Positions 27,901 to 36,060 are shown, numbered from the stretch's first letter. The stretch: 64,000 nucleotides of DNA from Porites lobata (GCA_942486035.1 CALNXK010000124.1:70001-134000); one strand, 5' to 3'. A program made the numbers and translations. The notes: generated by a model from the sequence alone, not told the origin.

Positions 27901-30900
27901 AGTGGAATCTCACCCTTATCTGGGGGTAGTGCTCGATAACAAAATGAGGTGGTCACCACACATTGAAACAATCACATCTAAGGCAAATAAGGTCTTGGGA
28001 CTTATCAAGCGAAATCTGTGGAATTGTCCAAAGTCAGTGAAAGAAACCGTGTATATGACACTTGTGAGGCCAAAACTCCAGTATGCCTGTAGCGCATGGG
28101 ACCCACATTACCAGAAAGATAAAGCCGCTCTAGAAAGGGTACAGCGGAAAGCAGCCCGCTTTGTCACTGGAAATTACGATCGAACAACGAGCGTGACGGA
28201 AATGCTGCAAGACCTACAGTGGGGCACACTTGAAACAATGAGAAGACACGCAAGGCTCTCCACTATATACAAGATGTGCCACGGCCTCCTAGATGGGGAC
28301 TGGGGGGATTATTTGATAACAAGCAAAGAAAGGAGAACCCGGGGAAGCCATGATTTTAAATTTATTGTACCGAAAGGACATAAAGATATTTTTAGATTTT
28401 CTTTTTTTCCCAGGACAATAACTGAATGGAACAAACTTCCAGAAGAAACTGTCTCCAGCCAATCCCTCTGTATTTTTAAAAGCAAACTAATTTAGTTTTC
28501 TTTTTATCAGTAGTTTTTTAATAGTTTTTAATAGTTTTTTTTAATAGTTTTTAATAGTTTTGTATATTCTAGTATGGTTTTATTTATTATTATCTTAGAG
28601 TTGGCGTGATGTCCCAAACGATTTTGCCAACATAACGATATTTAGATTTAGATTTAGATATCCTGCAAGCAACGCGAAAGAGCCAGGGTCCAGCATGTCA
28701 AAACTATACCAGGGAACCTTTTACTTACTGTGAAAAAAATAACAATTCAGATTCAGCTCGCAGGAAACTATGGAAACAAACCCTAAAGGCTATTTAGCCC
28801 CTTTTAAAAAAAGAAAAAAAAAACTAACACCTTCAGCTAGCCTGATGGATGATGAAGCAAACTAAGATAAGAAACCACAGCCAACGACTGAACAGTAAAA
28901 AACCAAATGACCTCCCAGCGAAAGAAAAGTGGCAAGAAAACATTTGCTCAATCCGCACTACGAATCCTCCAAAACAGACTGTACTCCTTAAGGACAAAAT
29001 TTTTAGAAGTAAGCGATGTGTTAGCAAGGAGTAAATGCCTTGTAGGCATACCAGATCCTCTTTTTTATACTTTTAGAAGAAGGTTTAAAAACATTTTGTG
29101 ATTCAAGTTTACTACACAATTGAAAATATTCAGTATTAATTCACTTTTTTTTAATCAGTCGTTGGTCAACAAAAAAATGGACCTCTGGGGCCTGTGACCT
29201 AAATGGTGAAGATTTTAAACAATGGCAGAAAGCTCACGTGTGCCCAGTTTTTAAAAAAGACGATACAGCTGACAGAAGTAATTATAGACCCATGCATATC
29301 TTTACTTAACGTGCTAAGTAAAATTTTAAAATCCTGTGTATCTGACGCAATATTGGATCACGTCATGGGAAACGGACTTCTTATTGAGAGGCAATTGGCC
29401 TACCGCAAGGGTCACTCGACCCAATTATTACTTGCTCTCCCAGAATGCTAGAGACAAGCTATTGATAACAATTTGGTAGTTGCTACAGCCTTCGTGGATT
29501 TCCGCAAATCTTTCGATTGTGTCTCTCATAAATCAAAGCATAAATTTGGGATTGGATCACCGGTTACCTGAATCTACGGTCTCAAGTTACAGTTGTGAAC
29601 TCTACTCAATCGGATGAACTGAACGTGACTTGCGGTATCCTACAAGGATCGGTTTTAGGTCCATTTTTGTTTAGTTTATATTGACCAATGACATGCAAGC
29701 GAGTGTGGTTTCTGGCACCCCCTACCTGTATGCAGACGACTCGACAATTTACAGTATTGGATCGCCAGGACTGTTGATGAAGGATCCAGTCTACTTAACA
29801 AAGCCCTCGAAGATGTTGACAAATGGTGTATGGCCAACTCTTTAACACCACATTCAGCAAAATGTGAAGCAATGCTGTTCTACAGAGGATCATTTATCGG
29901 TCCACACCCAGTTATCACCGTTGGTGATGAAACGATTTCATACGTATGTCACGCATTAGGCTGTCAGATATTGCAATAGATCACAAACTTACATGGATAA
30001 AGTATATTACAGAATTAGAGAAAAACTTTGTCAAGAAGCTAAACTTGCTAAGAAAGTGCTCTTTTCTTACAAGAAAATCTCTTCTAGACTTATATTTCAA
30101 GACGTTTCTCCCTTCAGTGACTTACGAAATCCTCCTTTAGGGAAATTGCAGTAACTGTGACCACATTAAATCCCTGCATAGCGTTGCACTGCAGAACTGG
30201 AAGGATAATTTTAATTTGCCTTGGGATACACCATCGAAAACAGTCATGGAAGTTACACAGTGGGACTCCAGCGGCACCCAACGAATTTTTTCTGTAAAAT
30301 AACTGTTCGATGGAGCAAATATTGCCTATAGAAATTTCTAAAGCTTGAGAGAAGCTAAAAATTTCTGGATAACCGTTCCACTCGTCTTAAATATTCGGAG
30401 GCTGTTTCTAACAGCTTAACTACCATTTTCGGAGGTTGTATTATAATTGTTAAAAAACGTCTCCTTAAAATTTCGGTATAAAGACAAAATGTCTCCTATA
30501 ATTTTCTAATGAAAGCAAGGCTACTTCATTTCCTCAAACTTTCAACCGGACCCAAAGGGTAGCTAACACTTTCGGATGAGACGAAAAAGCCATCAAAGAC
30601 TTTCGTGACAACCAAAGTTCCCCAAAGACATCCGAACAGATAAATAGTTTTTAGGGCAAAACTCCAAATTAACCAAACAGGTTTCTAATGCACAGGGAAA
30701 ACCATTTGAGACACTTCTGGCGTATTTGAAAACATTTGGTCGTTGGGTGCCCCTGCGACTCTCAGTGTATGGAATGTATAAATTAAGTCTTGTGAAATTC
30801 TTCTATAACATTGCCAGTGACAACACACCCTACTTGATTAAGAATTTAGTCACTAGGAGAGAGAGTTCATACAATCTAAGAGGAAATATTAAGACTGTGG

Positions 30901-31736
30901 TTGCACGATTTTCTACAAATTTTAAGAAACATGCCATACAGTATAGAGGTGTCGTACTATGGAATTTTTTCCCGATCATTTTAAGAACTTTTGTGATTTT
31001 AAACAGTTTTCCTGTAAAGTGAAAAAGGATCCGGTATTTAAGGAGCTTAATTTCAACAGTCTATCAGTTCAGTCTGTAACCAAGAAATTATCTAATTTTT
31101 AAATTCAAATTTTAAAATCTCTGAATTTTCATGTAATTAGAAAATCTTAAAATTTTAATGTCTATTTTTAGCGTTTTTTGTATATTTTTTAGCTTTCTAA
31201 TCTTTTACATTTACCGTAGTTAGATAAGAATGATTATATTTTTTTAGTATACACGACCCCTCAATCAATTTACTGCTTTTATTCTGATCGTGTTTAAATA
31301 AAGGATATTCATTCATTTATTCATTCATTCAAATGTGGTCAACTAGGACAGCAAACACCTCTTAAAAGACTTATGAGATGATTTAAGTTTGAAAAAATAC
31401 TAGCAGGAATTTGGCAGTGCGAGAAGCATCAGAACGGTCAAGAAGTAAGTCTACGTTTACTTTTAAATAGGCAGGAGCCTGAATGGGCCATTCCATTTTA
31501 TATCCACACCCCTCTAGGATAAAATTTTCTAAAGGGTTGCCTGTGAGATTTACCGAGGAGAGATCAATCACTAGGAGGAAGGATTTTTACTTAGCTCAAC
31601 AATTCAACTGAGTATCAAGCCTACTCACCCGGTTATTTGCAGAGATATTCTCGACGATTCGTCCACTTTTTATCTCTTTTCCATTAAAAGGTGTAAGCAT
31701 TGACGCCAGCAATACTATGGTAACCACATTCACCAT
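2051..31736 (-). CDS. Kexin/furin-like proprotein convertase (S8B), 3' part beyond window
   Basis: This is a secreted Ca-dependent subtilase gene of the kexin/furin family, whose members cut precursor proteins after dibasic sites in the secretory route. I assembled seven exons on the minus strand: 31629-31736, 23492-23539, 18317-18442, 8190-8254, 3458-3543, 2856-3034 and 2051-2275. All junctions are GT-AG and the phases agree, giving about 279 residues. In order the protein shows a signal peptide, a KR site followed by QEP...QWYL, the catalytic Asp in VVDDGV, the catalytic His in SHGTKCAG, the S1-loop-like YSNSWGPGD, and the oxyanion Asn in AAGNGG. The catalytic Ser (usually GTSA) is not found in 1-2050, so the next exon lies left of base 1. 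Family members normally have an ~80-residue prodomain; here only ~20 residues separate the signal peptide from KR. I infer either a missed phase-0 exon or a real loss. The catalytic domain call is firm; joining exon 1 to it is less certain. Confidence 0.88.
2650..2820 (-). repeat. LINE 3' tail with (TGAA)n end
   Basis: An (ATTC)n run at about 2652-2671 followed by AT-rich sequence (GTTTATTTGGTAGAGCAG). On the minus strand this is a typical 3'-UTR plus tetranucleotide tail of a 5'-truncated LINE. No reading frame remains. Confidence 0.4.
2856..3034 (-). CDS. Exon 6 of convertase: NSWGP region
   Basis: A 179-nt exon with acceptor CGGCAG and donor GTAAGT. It encodes RLYDDNTKSSDQSEARAL, then IDVYSNSWGPGDMGWQVEGP and RLTEALENG. 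This matches the furin stretch R-LDG-VTDA-EA-SL ... IYSASWGPEDDG-TVDGP. The canonical D after GPE is shifted (GPGDMG). Confidence 0.93.
3180..3279. repeat. Perfect 50-bp tandem duplication
   Basis: Two identical copies of a 50-bp unit beginning TACGCTTCTGACGCTTTGAT sit head to tail inside the intron between convertase exons 5 and 6. Confidence 0.95.
3458..3543 (-). CDS. Exon 5 of convertase: catalytic His
   Basis: An 86-nt exon preceded by a long pyrimidine tract and TGTAG. It encodes HGTKCAGIIAGSNNTDCGIG and then IAFDAQIA. HGTKCAG carries the catalytic His; furins have HGTRCAGE. The donor is GTAAGA. Confidence 0.92.
3654..3699. repeat. (TA)n microsatellite
   Basis: Nearly uninterrupted TA dinucleotides. 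A second run lies at 3894-3929 and a short one at 3991-4007. Confidence 0.95.
3812..3867 (+). ncRNA. Hammerhead-ribozyme-like fold (candidate)
   Basis: The order is CTTTGCT (stem I 5'), CTGAAGA core, GCCGC-AACA-GCGGT (stem II), GAAA core, CGC-GTA-GCG (stem III) and AGCAAAG (stem I 3', seven complementary bases). This is the layout of a type I hammerhead with a short stem III, as known from Penelope-like retroelements. The base expected to be U16.1 is C, so it may be dead. A Penelope fragment lies nearby on the opposite strand. Confidence 0.45.
4311..5000 (-). pseudogene. Penelope-like element, GIY-YIG end fragment
   Basis: The minus strand encodes RRNVIWFNPPYNKNVKTNIG, then SCMPNVKQII, CSCWKKEDCLLNGECL, ETYIDLTGAQFKAGYRNH, SFRHEKRRNETELSEH and RCNLCTIEKFFLICRP. 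This order is characteristic of the C-terminal GIY-YIG endonuclease region of Penelope-like retroelements. The usual YIGLT reads YIDLT, and the usual Arg of the FK-RY-NH motif is replaced (FKAGYRNH), so the nuclease is probably inactive. The RT domain is missing, so this is a 5'-truncated copy. It sits in a convertase intron. Confidence 0.85.
5001..7728. other. Intronic sequence, mostly without recognisable features
   Basis: No coding region I can support. A plus-strand stretch at about 7436-7569 reads like protein (EIQTYKVEEPTFGTPCSSDE) and ends near a GTAAGC donor, but has no recognisable family and a weak acceptor. Treat it as an orphan-exon candidate only. Confidence 0.4.
7729..7959 (+). 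repeat. Dispersed repeat, copy 1 of 2
   Basis: About 231 bp beginning AAATGCGGTAG and ending CAATATTGTA. It is highly similar in the same orientation to 11872-12101. I saw no TIRs or coding. It is probably a short interspersed element or a transposon fragment. Confidence 0.8.
8190..8254 (-). CDS. Exon 4 of convertase
   Basis: A 65-nt exon entered in phase 0 and left in phase 2. It encodes NLRASYDVLEDRK and a Ser/Gly-rich end that joins to SHGTKC in the next exon. It corresponds to the loop between the catalytic Asp and His in furin (NYDPGASFDVND region), somewhat shorter here. Confidence 0.85.
8504..9175 (-). pseudogene. 5'-truncated LINE, RT C-terminal remnant and (ATC)n tail
   Basis: On the minus strand RVQERALRAVYCDTRSSYDE is followed by LLRKAKLTTLGCRRLQDIAI, IMYKAKYNICPPYIK and, after stops and frameshifts, a tail ending in (ATC)n at 8504-8526. 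These motifs belong to the post-RT region of LINE polymerases common in cnidarians. Upstream RT and endonuclease are missing. Confidence 0.8.
9176..10523. other. Unassigned intronic stretch
   Basis: On the minus strand, 9840-9985 reads WQIASAMDLKMKKWLTNSQF followed by ELREARKLRQT before stops, which may be a decayed coding fragment. I do not recognise the family. Otherwise nothing. Confidence 0.3.
10524..10933 (+). CDS. Exon of a Gly-rich extracellular protein (fragment)
   Basis: A 410-nt open exon with acceptor TTTAAG and donor GTAAGT, entered with two bases of a Gly codon and left in phase 0. It encodes GSGGGSGGSVWITTGYLRGH, ATGGSGSGGGRAVHVTI, FYALGGVSSGVQHGGSGTVY, LYIDNQNANPPKVFLL and FGFDELMLQRD. 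The alternation of Gly-rich turns with short beta-strand motifs (SGGSxWI, GGSGxGGR, GGxGTVY, L-IDN) is seen in large secreted or membrane proteins of cnidarians and other early animals. The function is unknown. It lies antisense within the 10-kb intron of the convertase gene. The downstream exon at 11628 is frameshifted, so the locus may be a fragment. Confidence 0.65.
11628..11871 (+). pseudogene. Next exon of the Gly-rich gene, frameshifted
   Basis: After acceptor TTTCAG the phase expected from the 10.5-kb exon reads AVFRIAELGSTEQTCVHLRC, then NCSL. The reading then shifts by one base near 11698 to DGSSVIHVMKNQVFFIEYEE, FTRRRSFPPVNFKVDYLG and EIMLVSDVHVAG. Both halves look like one exon split by a single indel. 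The coding is then overrun by a dispersed repeat starting at 11872. It is either a decayed gene or an assembly error; the two cannot be told apart here. Confidence 0.5.
11872..12101 (+). repeat. Dispersed repeat, copy 2 of 2
   Basis: Same repeat and orientation as 7729-7959, with scattered substitutions and small indels. Its left edge directly abuts the broken exon. Confidence 0.8.
12102..12656. other. No feature recognised
   Basis: No coding, RNA or repeat structure I can name. Confidence 0.4.
12657..13180 (-). pseudogene. 5'-truncated LINE end with (ATT)n tail
   Basis: The minus strand encodes LHWLPVEEKIVFKINLITFK, LNGSVPRYLEDILKFY, a stop, then SRTLRSSRDHLRLEEPNFNM, AAPRVWNKLPFEIRAC and LFKSKLKMFLF-stop. 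This is the conserved end of the LINE polymerase (LPV..R, WN-LP, FK--LK). The 3' UTR contains TATATAGCGC and ends in an (ATT)n tract (12657-12685 on the plus strand). Confidence 0.85.
13280..14560 (+). repeat. Coral-type dispersed repeat with internal TTGACAGCTGTCAA units
   Basis: Begins around GGTAAACTATCCATCTGCG and contains a (CCCG)n run at 13402-13431. Three copies of the 14-bp palindrome TTGACAGCTGTCAA lie at 13529, 13740 and 13912, with a variant at 14223. Each is followed by GCTGAC...ATCGCGGGCTCA-like sequence. A second partial copy of its left part lies at about 60815-60895. I cannot assign it to a transposon class. Confidence 0.7.
14561..17697. other. Intronic stretch without clear features
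   Basis: Contains an (ATC)n run (about 16570-16595) and a (TTG)n run (about 17326-17352). A minus-strand open stretch at 15921-16169 (IAPFERLWIIGQPRNIILRN) resembles protein but matches no family I know. Confidence 0.35.
17698..18226. mobile_element. PIF/Harbinger-type MITE
   Basis: A 529-bp element with TIRs of about 55 bp. The left end is GGGCCTGTTTACATGGAGGT, and the right end is its reverse complement, ending CCATGTAAACAGGCCC. TTA flanks both sides (17695-17697 and 18227-18229), the classic 3-bp duplication of PIF/Harbinger. It has no transposase. It sits just 90 bp from convertase exon 3. Confidence 0.9.
18317..18442 (-). CDS. Exon 3 of convertase: catalytic Asp
   Basis: Forty-two codons, phase 0 at both ends, between CTACAG and GTAAGT. 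It encodes NVKSAWEDGFTGKEVLVAVV followed by DDGVNMNHPNL. The first Asp of DDG is the catalytic Asp, and NHPNL is the usual following motif in kexin-type subtilases. Confidence 0.9.
18443..20015. other. Intron, nothing recognised
   Basis: No supported feature. An inverted pair of similar motifs around 19140 and 19250 (GACGTCAT-like ends) may be an old small TIR element. Confidence 0.3.
20016..20092 (+). ncRNA. Degenerate hammerhead-like fold (candidate)
   Basis: TATCTTGTTA at 20016-20025 is perfectly complementary to TAACAAGATA at 20083-20092 (stem I). Between them lie TTGATGA (CUGAUGA with its first C changed), GTCT...AGAC (stem II), GAAA, and CCG-GT-CGG (short stem III). The layout matches a type I hammerhead, but the altered core C3 predicts no activity. 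Confidence 0.35.
20093..22414. other. Intron, partial MITE only
   Basis: At 21748-21870, TGTTACACGGGACGATTTG, GCGTTGCAACAATGTTGCGA and similar words form one end of a TIR element; the other end is missing. A short hairpin lies at 20633-20655 (GGATTTCGCC...GGCGAAATCC). No gene seen. Confidence 0.35.
22415..22983. mobile_element. Pogo/Tigger-like (Tc1/mariner) non-autonomous element
   Basis: The left end CACTGGAACATCGATTTAAC and the right end, reverse complement CAGTGAAACCTCGATTTAAC, are imperfect TIRs. Both are flanked by TA. Subterminal TATAACGAAC/GTTCGTTA motifs recur internally. CAGTGAAACCTCNATTT ends are typical of pogo/Tigger families. No transposase frame is present. Confidence 0.8.
23492..23539 (-). 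CDS. Exon 2 of convertase: KR site and QWYL
   Basis: This 16-codon exon reads VKRQEPRTPRDKQWYL, between an acceptor (ATCCCAG) and a donor (GTGAGTTC), phase 0 on both sides. Furin-family proteins have a basic autocleavage site followed within about 15 residues by QEP...QQWYL at the start of the catalytic domain, so the match is specific. The segment before KR would normally be the prodomain. Confidence 0.8.
24095..24689. mobile_element. Small TIR element, GTTGCTCG ends
   Basis: The left end GGGTTCCCCACTAGTTGCTC and the right end (reverse complement containing GGGCTTTCACAAGTTGCTCG) are imperfect TIRs. GCCAGTG flanks both sides (24088-24094 and 24690-24696). GTTGCTC recurs internally. The family is not identified; a 7-8 bp duplication would fit hAT. 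Confidence 0.5.
24697..26065. other. Intron, nothing recognised
   Basis: No supported coding or repeat feature. A convertase prodomain exon was looked for on the minus strand here and not found. Confidence 0.4.
26066..28660 (+). pseudogene. LINE (CR1/jockey-like): endonuclease C-part plus RT, disabled
   Basis: The endonuclease C-terminal half (VIVAGDFNAPDLKW, DLVLTNN, GISDHDMVLFEV) is followed by YGPDGIPPWFLK and NYRPVSLTC. The RT core has AILDFSKAFDKVPH, SGVPQGTVLGPLLFLMYIND, RLFADDALLY (catalytic DD retained) and FNPSKCKIM, then YLGVVLDNKMRWSPHI and WNKLPEE. An in-frame TAG at 26907 replaces a Gln codon, and a one-base frameshift near 27258 moves the rest to another frame. Therefore this copy is dead although otherwise well kept. 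The 5' end is truncated within the endonuclease. The 3' UTR has AATAGTTTTT repeats and ends in (TTTAGA)n at 28641-28659. It lies antisense in the first intron of the convertase gene. Confidence 0.92.
28661..29190. other. Spacer between two LINEs
   Basis: About 530 bp of AT-rich sequence. A short plus-strand stretch (28960-29100) reads SLRTKFLEVSDVLARSKCLV, with no known match. Nothing firmly supported. Confidence 0.3.
29200..31331 (+). pseudogene. Second LINE, heavily decayed RT, (ATTC)n tail
   Basis: RT motifs appear in shifting frames: VCPVFKKDDTADRSNYRP, LERQLAYRKGHST-like, ATAFVDFRKSFDCVSH, GSVLGPFLFSLY, YADDSTIYSIG (DD retained), DKWCMANSLTPHSAKCEAML, and a C-terminal SYNLRGN...ILRTFVILN region. 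There are many stops and frameshifts. A 487-bp MITE splits the body at 30269-30755. The tail (TTCATTCATTTATTCATTC) at 31306-31331 marks the 3' end. It is 5'-truncated and a different family from the LINE at 26-28.7 kb. Confidence 0.85.
30269..30755. mobile_element. MITE with CAGSGGCACCCAACG ends
   Basis: The left end is CAGCGGCACCCAACGA and the right end TCGTTGGGTGCCCCTG. GGACTC precedes and CGACTC follows (5 of 6 identical). It is inserted in the decayed LINE. Its relatives are at 54704-55113, 61361 (left end only) and 44519 (right end only). Confidence 0.7.
31629..31736 (-). CDS. Exon 1 of convertase: signal peptide
   Basis: The ATG at 31736 has A at -3 and G at +4, a good initiation context. 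It opens 36 codons: a hydrophobic stretch (VVTIVLLASML), a likely signal-peptidase site near TPFNG, and a short polar segment ending ISANNR. The exon closes on CGG|GTGAGT in phase 0, which matches the phase-0 start of the exon at 23539. The joined product would read NNR-VKR-QEP, a normal-looking convertase cleavage site. It could instead be the first exon of another secreted protein. Confidence 0.55.
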
Positions 31737-31810
31737 GATTTTTGAAAAGCAAAAATGGCAAGTCTGTTGGAAAGTTGAAAAGCATAAATGGTAAGTCTGT
31801 TGGTAACACT
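31737..31810 (-). repeat. Imperfect ~33-bp tandem repeat upstream of the signal-peptide exon
   Basis: GAAAAGCAAAAATGGCAAGT and GAAAAGCATAAATGGTAAGT, each followed by CTGTTGG, lie in tandem. They fall immediately 5' of the proposed convertase start on the minus strand, so they would be in its 5' UTR or promoter. Confidence 0.7.
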
Positions 31811-34800
31811 AAATGAGTTGTTTTACAGTCTGTGCTTATAGTTTAAATAGTATGTGGAAAATGGAATGGTTAAGAATATCAAAGGTGGCGAATTACTCCA
31901 TAATTTTGGCGCAAAATTTCAGAAATTGCAAAATTGCCATGGCAACCTACCAAGATTTGTCGTAAAATTGTGGAAATTCCGATCTGAAGCCAAATTTAAG
32001 CTCTAAACTTTTGTGAGAGTGGAGTGGCGCGATCCATGCGATAAAAGTATCGTAAAAACCAGGATAAACATGTAAAAATCCACAATTGCGAATCTAATTC
32101 GTAACCCATGATCAAAATAGGTAATCAAATGAGATACTCGTGAAAATAGGGATAATTTCACTTGCGTTTTGTCCAAATCCTAATAATTCCCCGCCGGAGC
32201 CTTTCGTCACCATTCGATTACACATACTTATTCAATGGAGGTACAAACAGTGTAGAGAGACAACAACCAGTTTATGCTTAATGTAGACTAAACGAATTTA
32301 CAAGAAATATAAGTATTAAGAAAAAAAACATACAGTAGTTGTACACCCAAAATAATTAAAAAGCTAATAAAACTAGTTTAGTGACTATAATTATAATGAG
32401 TGAAAATGTCATGTAAAGTCAGGAAAGAGGCATAACGCCATCTTTGCTGACCGCCAGCAACTTTGCTGTAGCCGGCAACTAACAAACAAGCGGCCCTCCT
32501 AAAAAAAAGTACAAGAAAACAATAAAATGCAGTGGACTAAGGTTAACATTACGATAAACAATTTGAATTTAAAAACTTCTGAGAATTAAGAAATAAAAAA
32601 GTAAATTAGGAAAGACATAACAGCAAGAAACTTAATTATTTATATAATAAAATAATTTAATTAAAGGCTCCTAGGAGCGAGCTCATGGATGAATTGAATT
32701 AGTGTAGAAAAGACAGTTCAGTAATCAAAGAAAAACATATAAATCTTTTTGAACGGTTCATGGTGTACGGACTTGCCAAAATATATCCGATTGCATGTGC
32801 ACCTGAATATTCTAGAAACTTGTTATCAGCGCAGCATTTCTACTTACAAAGCAAAGATCACTTTTAAAAACAATTATTACCGCTTTTTAGTGGTAAAATA
32901 ATTTGCTTTCTCATGTGACTGTCAAACACTTTCCGAACCACAGTTTGTAAAATAGCCAAGTTTTACATAAGCAGGAGTTTTATTTAAACCGTGGTTTTAA
33001 ACAATTATTTTAATGGACCTCGAAGGGTTCCTAAAAGTGCGATGCTTTTAAATAAATGTTTCCATATGCTGTTCAAAAAGAGTACGTAATGGTTAGTATA
33101 TGTAGTACGAGCTATATATTAAATACAGAAAACAGGCGTTTGTGGCTACACTAATTGAACTGCTTTAGAACGCGCTTTTGATAAACACGAGGTAAAAATA
33201 ATTTTAATAAAACGGATTAAGCTCAAAGCAGTACGTACGTGCTCTGACCTAGCCAAGTAATTTAAACGTAGTCGAAGTATCCGATTGCTTTTCTCCACCT
33301 GAATGTTCTAGAGACTTGTTTATACCACGAGCGCTGCATTTCTTGTAGAAATTACATTACTAGCACTGCTAAATGGAATCACCGACAAACAAAAGCCTAC
33401 TTTAAGGCAAAATAAAGATCACCTAAGAATTCAAGCAAAATAGCGTAACGCTTGTTGATTCTAAAACCTGTGCTTCCAGTTGACACAACATTAATTCATT
33501 CCCTGTTTGCATACGAAGACAAATGGTCGAAAGGATTCATCCAAATAACTGAATAAACCACAATAGATACTCCTCAATGTCGCTTTAACAATTCGAGGAC
33601 CGTTTTTTTGCAGTGATTATAAGGTTCTTTGGCTTATTCGCTTTTCGCTGAACGAAATCCCATTGTCAGGCTGCAATAGCTCTATCACACTCCTGTTGAT
33701 CGCATCTTCTCCATATCAAGTATAATATCGGAAACAAATATGCACAAATCGTCCAAATATACAACAAGGATCCACGCTCAACTATTTCAATGCCGTTTTA
33801 ACAATTCTAAGTCCATTTCTTGCGGATGATATTATCAGTGTTCTTTAGAATATTTTCATTTATACAAAACCCATCTCTATAACTGATGTGTCGGGAAAAA
33901 AAATTCGCCTTACTAGTACCCTCTAGAATATTCCAAACATATGCGTAAAAGGCACTTGGAACAAAAACAATACTAAGTAAGGGAGGTAAGAGTAAAGTGT
34001 TTAATCTGACTTTAATGAATAAATTAATGAGAATCGAGTGAGTGATCGAGTGCCATTCGAGTGCCTCCAAAAGCCCATGGCATGACTACGTTATCCATGA
34101 GCTAAAAACTACTGATTTCTAAAAATTCTATATCTAATTTTAATTTTTAAAATTACTTAAAAATTAAAAGTTACTGTTTAAGTTACCTCAAGATTGATTT
34201 AAACTATTTTTCCGCCTTTTTCCGTGGTGAAGAAATATGAAAGTGCAACCCGCACTTGATAAGTTTGTCTGCATTCGATGGCAACTCGTTCTGTTAAGTA
34301 TAATTTCAAAATTGTAGTTTAAGCTGAACATTTGTCATTTGATAAACTTCCGTAAACGAAAATCGACACCGTTTCAGCTGGTTCTTCCTATAGTCGTGCT
34401 TCAGCAACGCTGGCTCCGGTCTCCTGAAACTGAAGTATGATTGAAAGGCTGGGAGGAAGTAAGTCAAGGAGGTGATTTTGACAAGGGAGACAAAACATGT
34501 CATCAGTGACAAGGAAATCACGAACTGTTTGTGCTAACCCTTTTATCAGCAATATTCACACAGTTAAAAAATAAACAATAATGAGTTTATGACTTACATG
34601 ATACACAATATTATATTCCGTGAAGTTGACATTTAGAAATTTAAATTAAAGCTTGTTTTTCTTCCTTTTCGCCACCTTGCATTTAACTTTACGCGCAGAA
34701 CAATCCCTTCAGCTACGCAGATTACCGATGGAACCATCACAAAGATGCACAGGTGACGATCGTGTTACAAGTAACAGGAGGGCAATATGTATGAGCATGC

Positions 34801-34900
34801 ATTAATATGCAGGGCTGAAAAAGTGTCACAGAGGCATGTTTACATTCACAACCAGCATTTGCAGCCTGTTTTCTGGAGGTGAATGAGGTATATTAGGGAG
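31811..34900. other. AT-rich intergenic stretch with diverged duplications
   Basis: No gene recognised. TCCGATTGC-ACCTGAATATTCTAGAAAC at about 32787 and a similar block at about 33279 are diverged copies. TTTAACAATTC-AGGACC (33588) and TTTAACAATTC-AAGTCC (33793) form another pair. These suggest old tandem or dispersed repeats. Confidence 0.4.
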
Positions 34901-34967
34901 TCACGTTCGACAAACGTGTTCTTTTAAGGTATCGAGGTATCTCTACGACGAGTCTTTGCGAGCATTC

Positions 34968-35052
34968 GCGAGCATGCGAGCACTGCGATTTTTTTGCGAG
35001 CACGAGCAGAGATGAAAAAATTTGCTTTGCGAGCAGCGAGCAGTTTAGAAAG
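34968..35052 (+). repeat. GAGCA-rich direct repeat, left copy
   Basis: GCGAGCATGCGAGCACTGC, then GCGAGCACGAGCA, AAATTTGC and GCAGTTTAGAAAGT. The same order of words recurs at 36158-36241, so the Penelope remnant between lies inside a pair of direct repeats. Confidence 0.6.
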
Positions 35053-35249
35053 TACAACTCGCGAGCAGTGAACACTTCTTATATTTTCCGCTTGCAACAA
35101 TCCATATCGAAATCCTTTTCTTTAAAATGAAACAGAAAATATCAAAACGGGGTTTTAATTCAGAGCGCACAAAGTTCTTTGAAGCTAGTTTGAGTGACAC
35201 CTTATCGAGATCTAACCAGTTACAGTCCACAAGAAGAGGGAACGGAAAT

Positions 35250-36060
35250 AGTATGCAAAGCATAGGGGTTGTTTCACAACAACGACTCTCCGATCCCCAA
35301 ACACTACCTAAGAGAAATGCTTGGCCTATCCTAACTCAAAACTCGTTTGAGCAATTATTTCCAAACCCATGGGGTTGCAATCGGCACAAAAAAGGCAGTG
35401 TCTTTTGCAAATATCTACCTGGCGGAGATTAAAACAAACCTAATCCAACAAAGTAACACCAAGCCAAGAGAATGGACGTTTTCTCCCTTTGGGACTGTAA
35501 CAGAAAAGATGTGGAACTATTTATTAAAGAAGCTAACAATTTCCATCCTACAACAAAGTTCACGGCCGAAATATCAGAGAAGCAAAGGAGAGCGATTCAC
35601 AGAAAAATCCATCTTGGACATCAAAACCCACTATAAGCCGACTGAAACCTTTCAACATACCCACTTTACTTCGTGCCACCCTTCAGGGGTAAAAAGAGGC
35701 TTCATTAAAGGCGACGCAATAAGATTACTTAGAATAAACTCTTCAAAAGCGACATTTCATGAGAGCCTTGCGAACTTTAAACAACGCCTCCAAGCACGCG
35801 GGTATCTTAAACAAGATATAGAAAGGTCGTTGCAATTGTCAGAGGTCAACTTTGACCAAAGACAATCGGTGCAAAAACAAAATTAAAGCAAAAAAGTAAA
35901 GAGAGACTATTGCCTTTCGTTACAACTTATCACCCAGCGGTACGAAGATCTTAAAAAGACATTGATGGCAAATTGGCGACTTACAAAAAATCAGCCCCTG
36001 CTGAAAACATCCTACAAAAGAGGTAAATCTCTGAAAGATATGCTTGTAAGAACAAAAATG
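35250..36060 (+). pseudogene. Penelope-like RT remnant lacking YIDD
   Basis: The plus strand shows THGVAIGTKKAVSFANIYLA and KPREW, then in another frame FSLWDCNRKDVELFIKEANN and FHPTTKFTAEISEK. After a further shift come KGERFTEKSILDIKTHYKPT, SCHPSGVKRGFIKGDAIRLL, ARGYLKQDIE and finally LPFVTTYHPAVR. This is the thumb and core order of Penelope-like RTs. The residues that should hold the YIDD catalytic motif, between KPREW and FSLW, are deleted, and at least two frameshifts are present. It is a dead copy. Confidence 0.85.
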
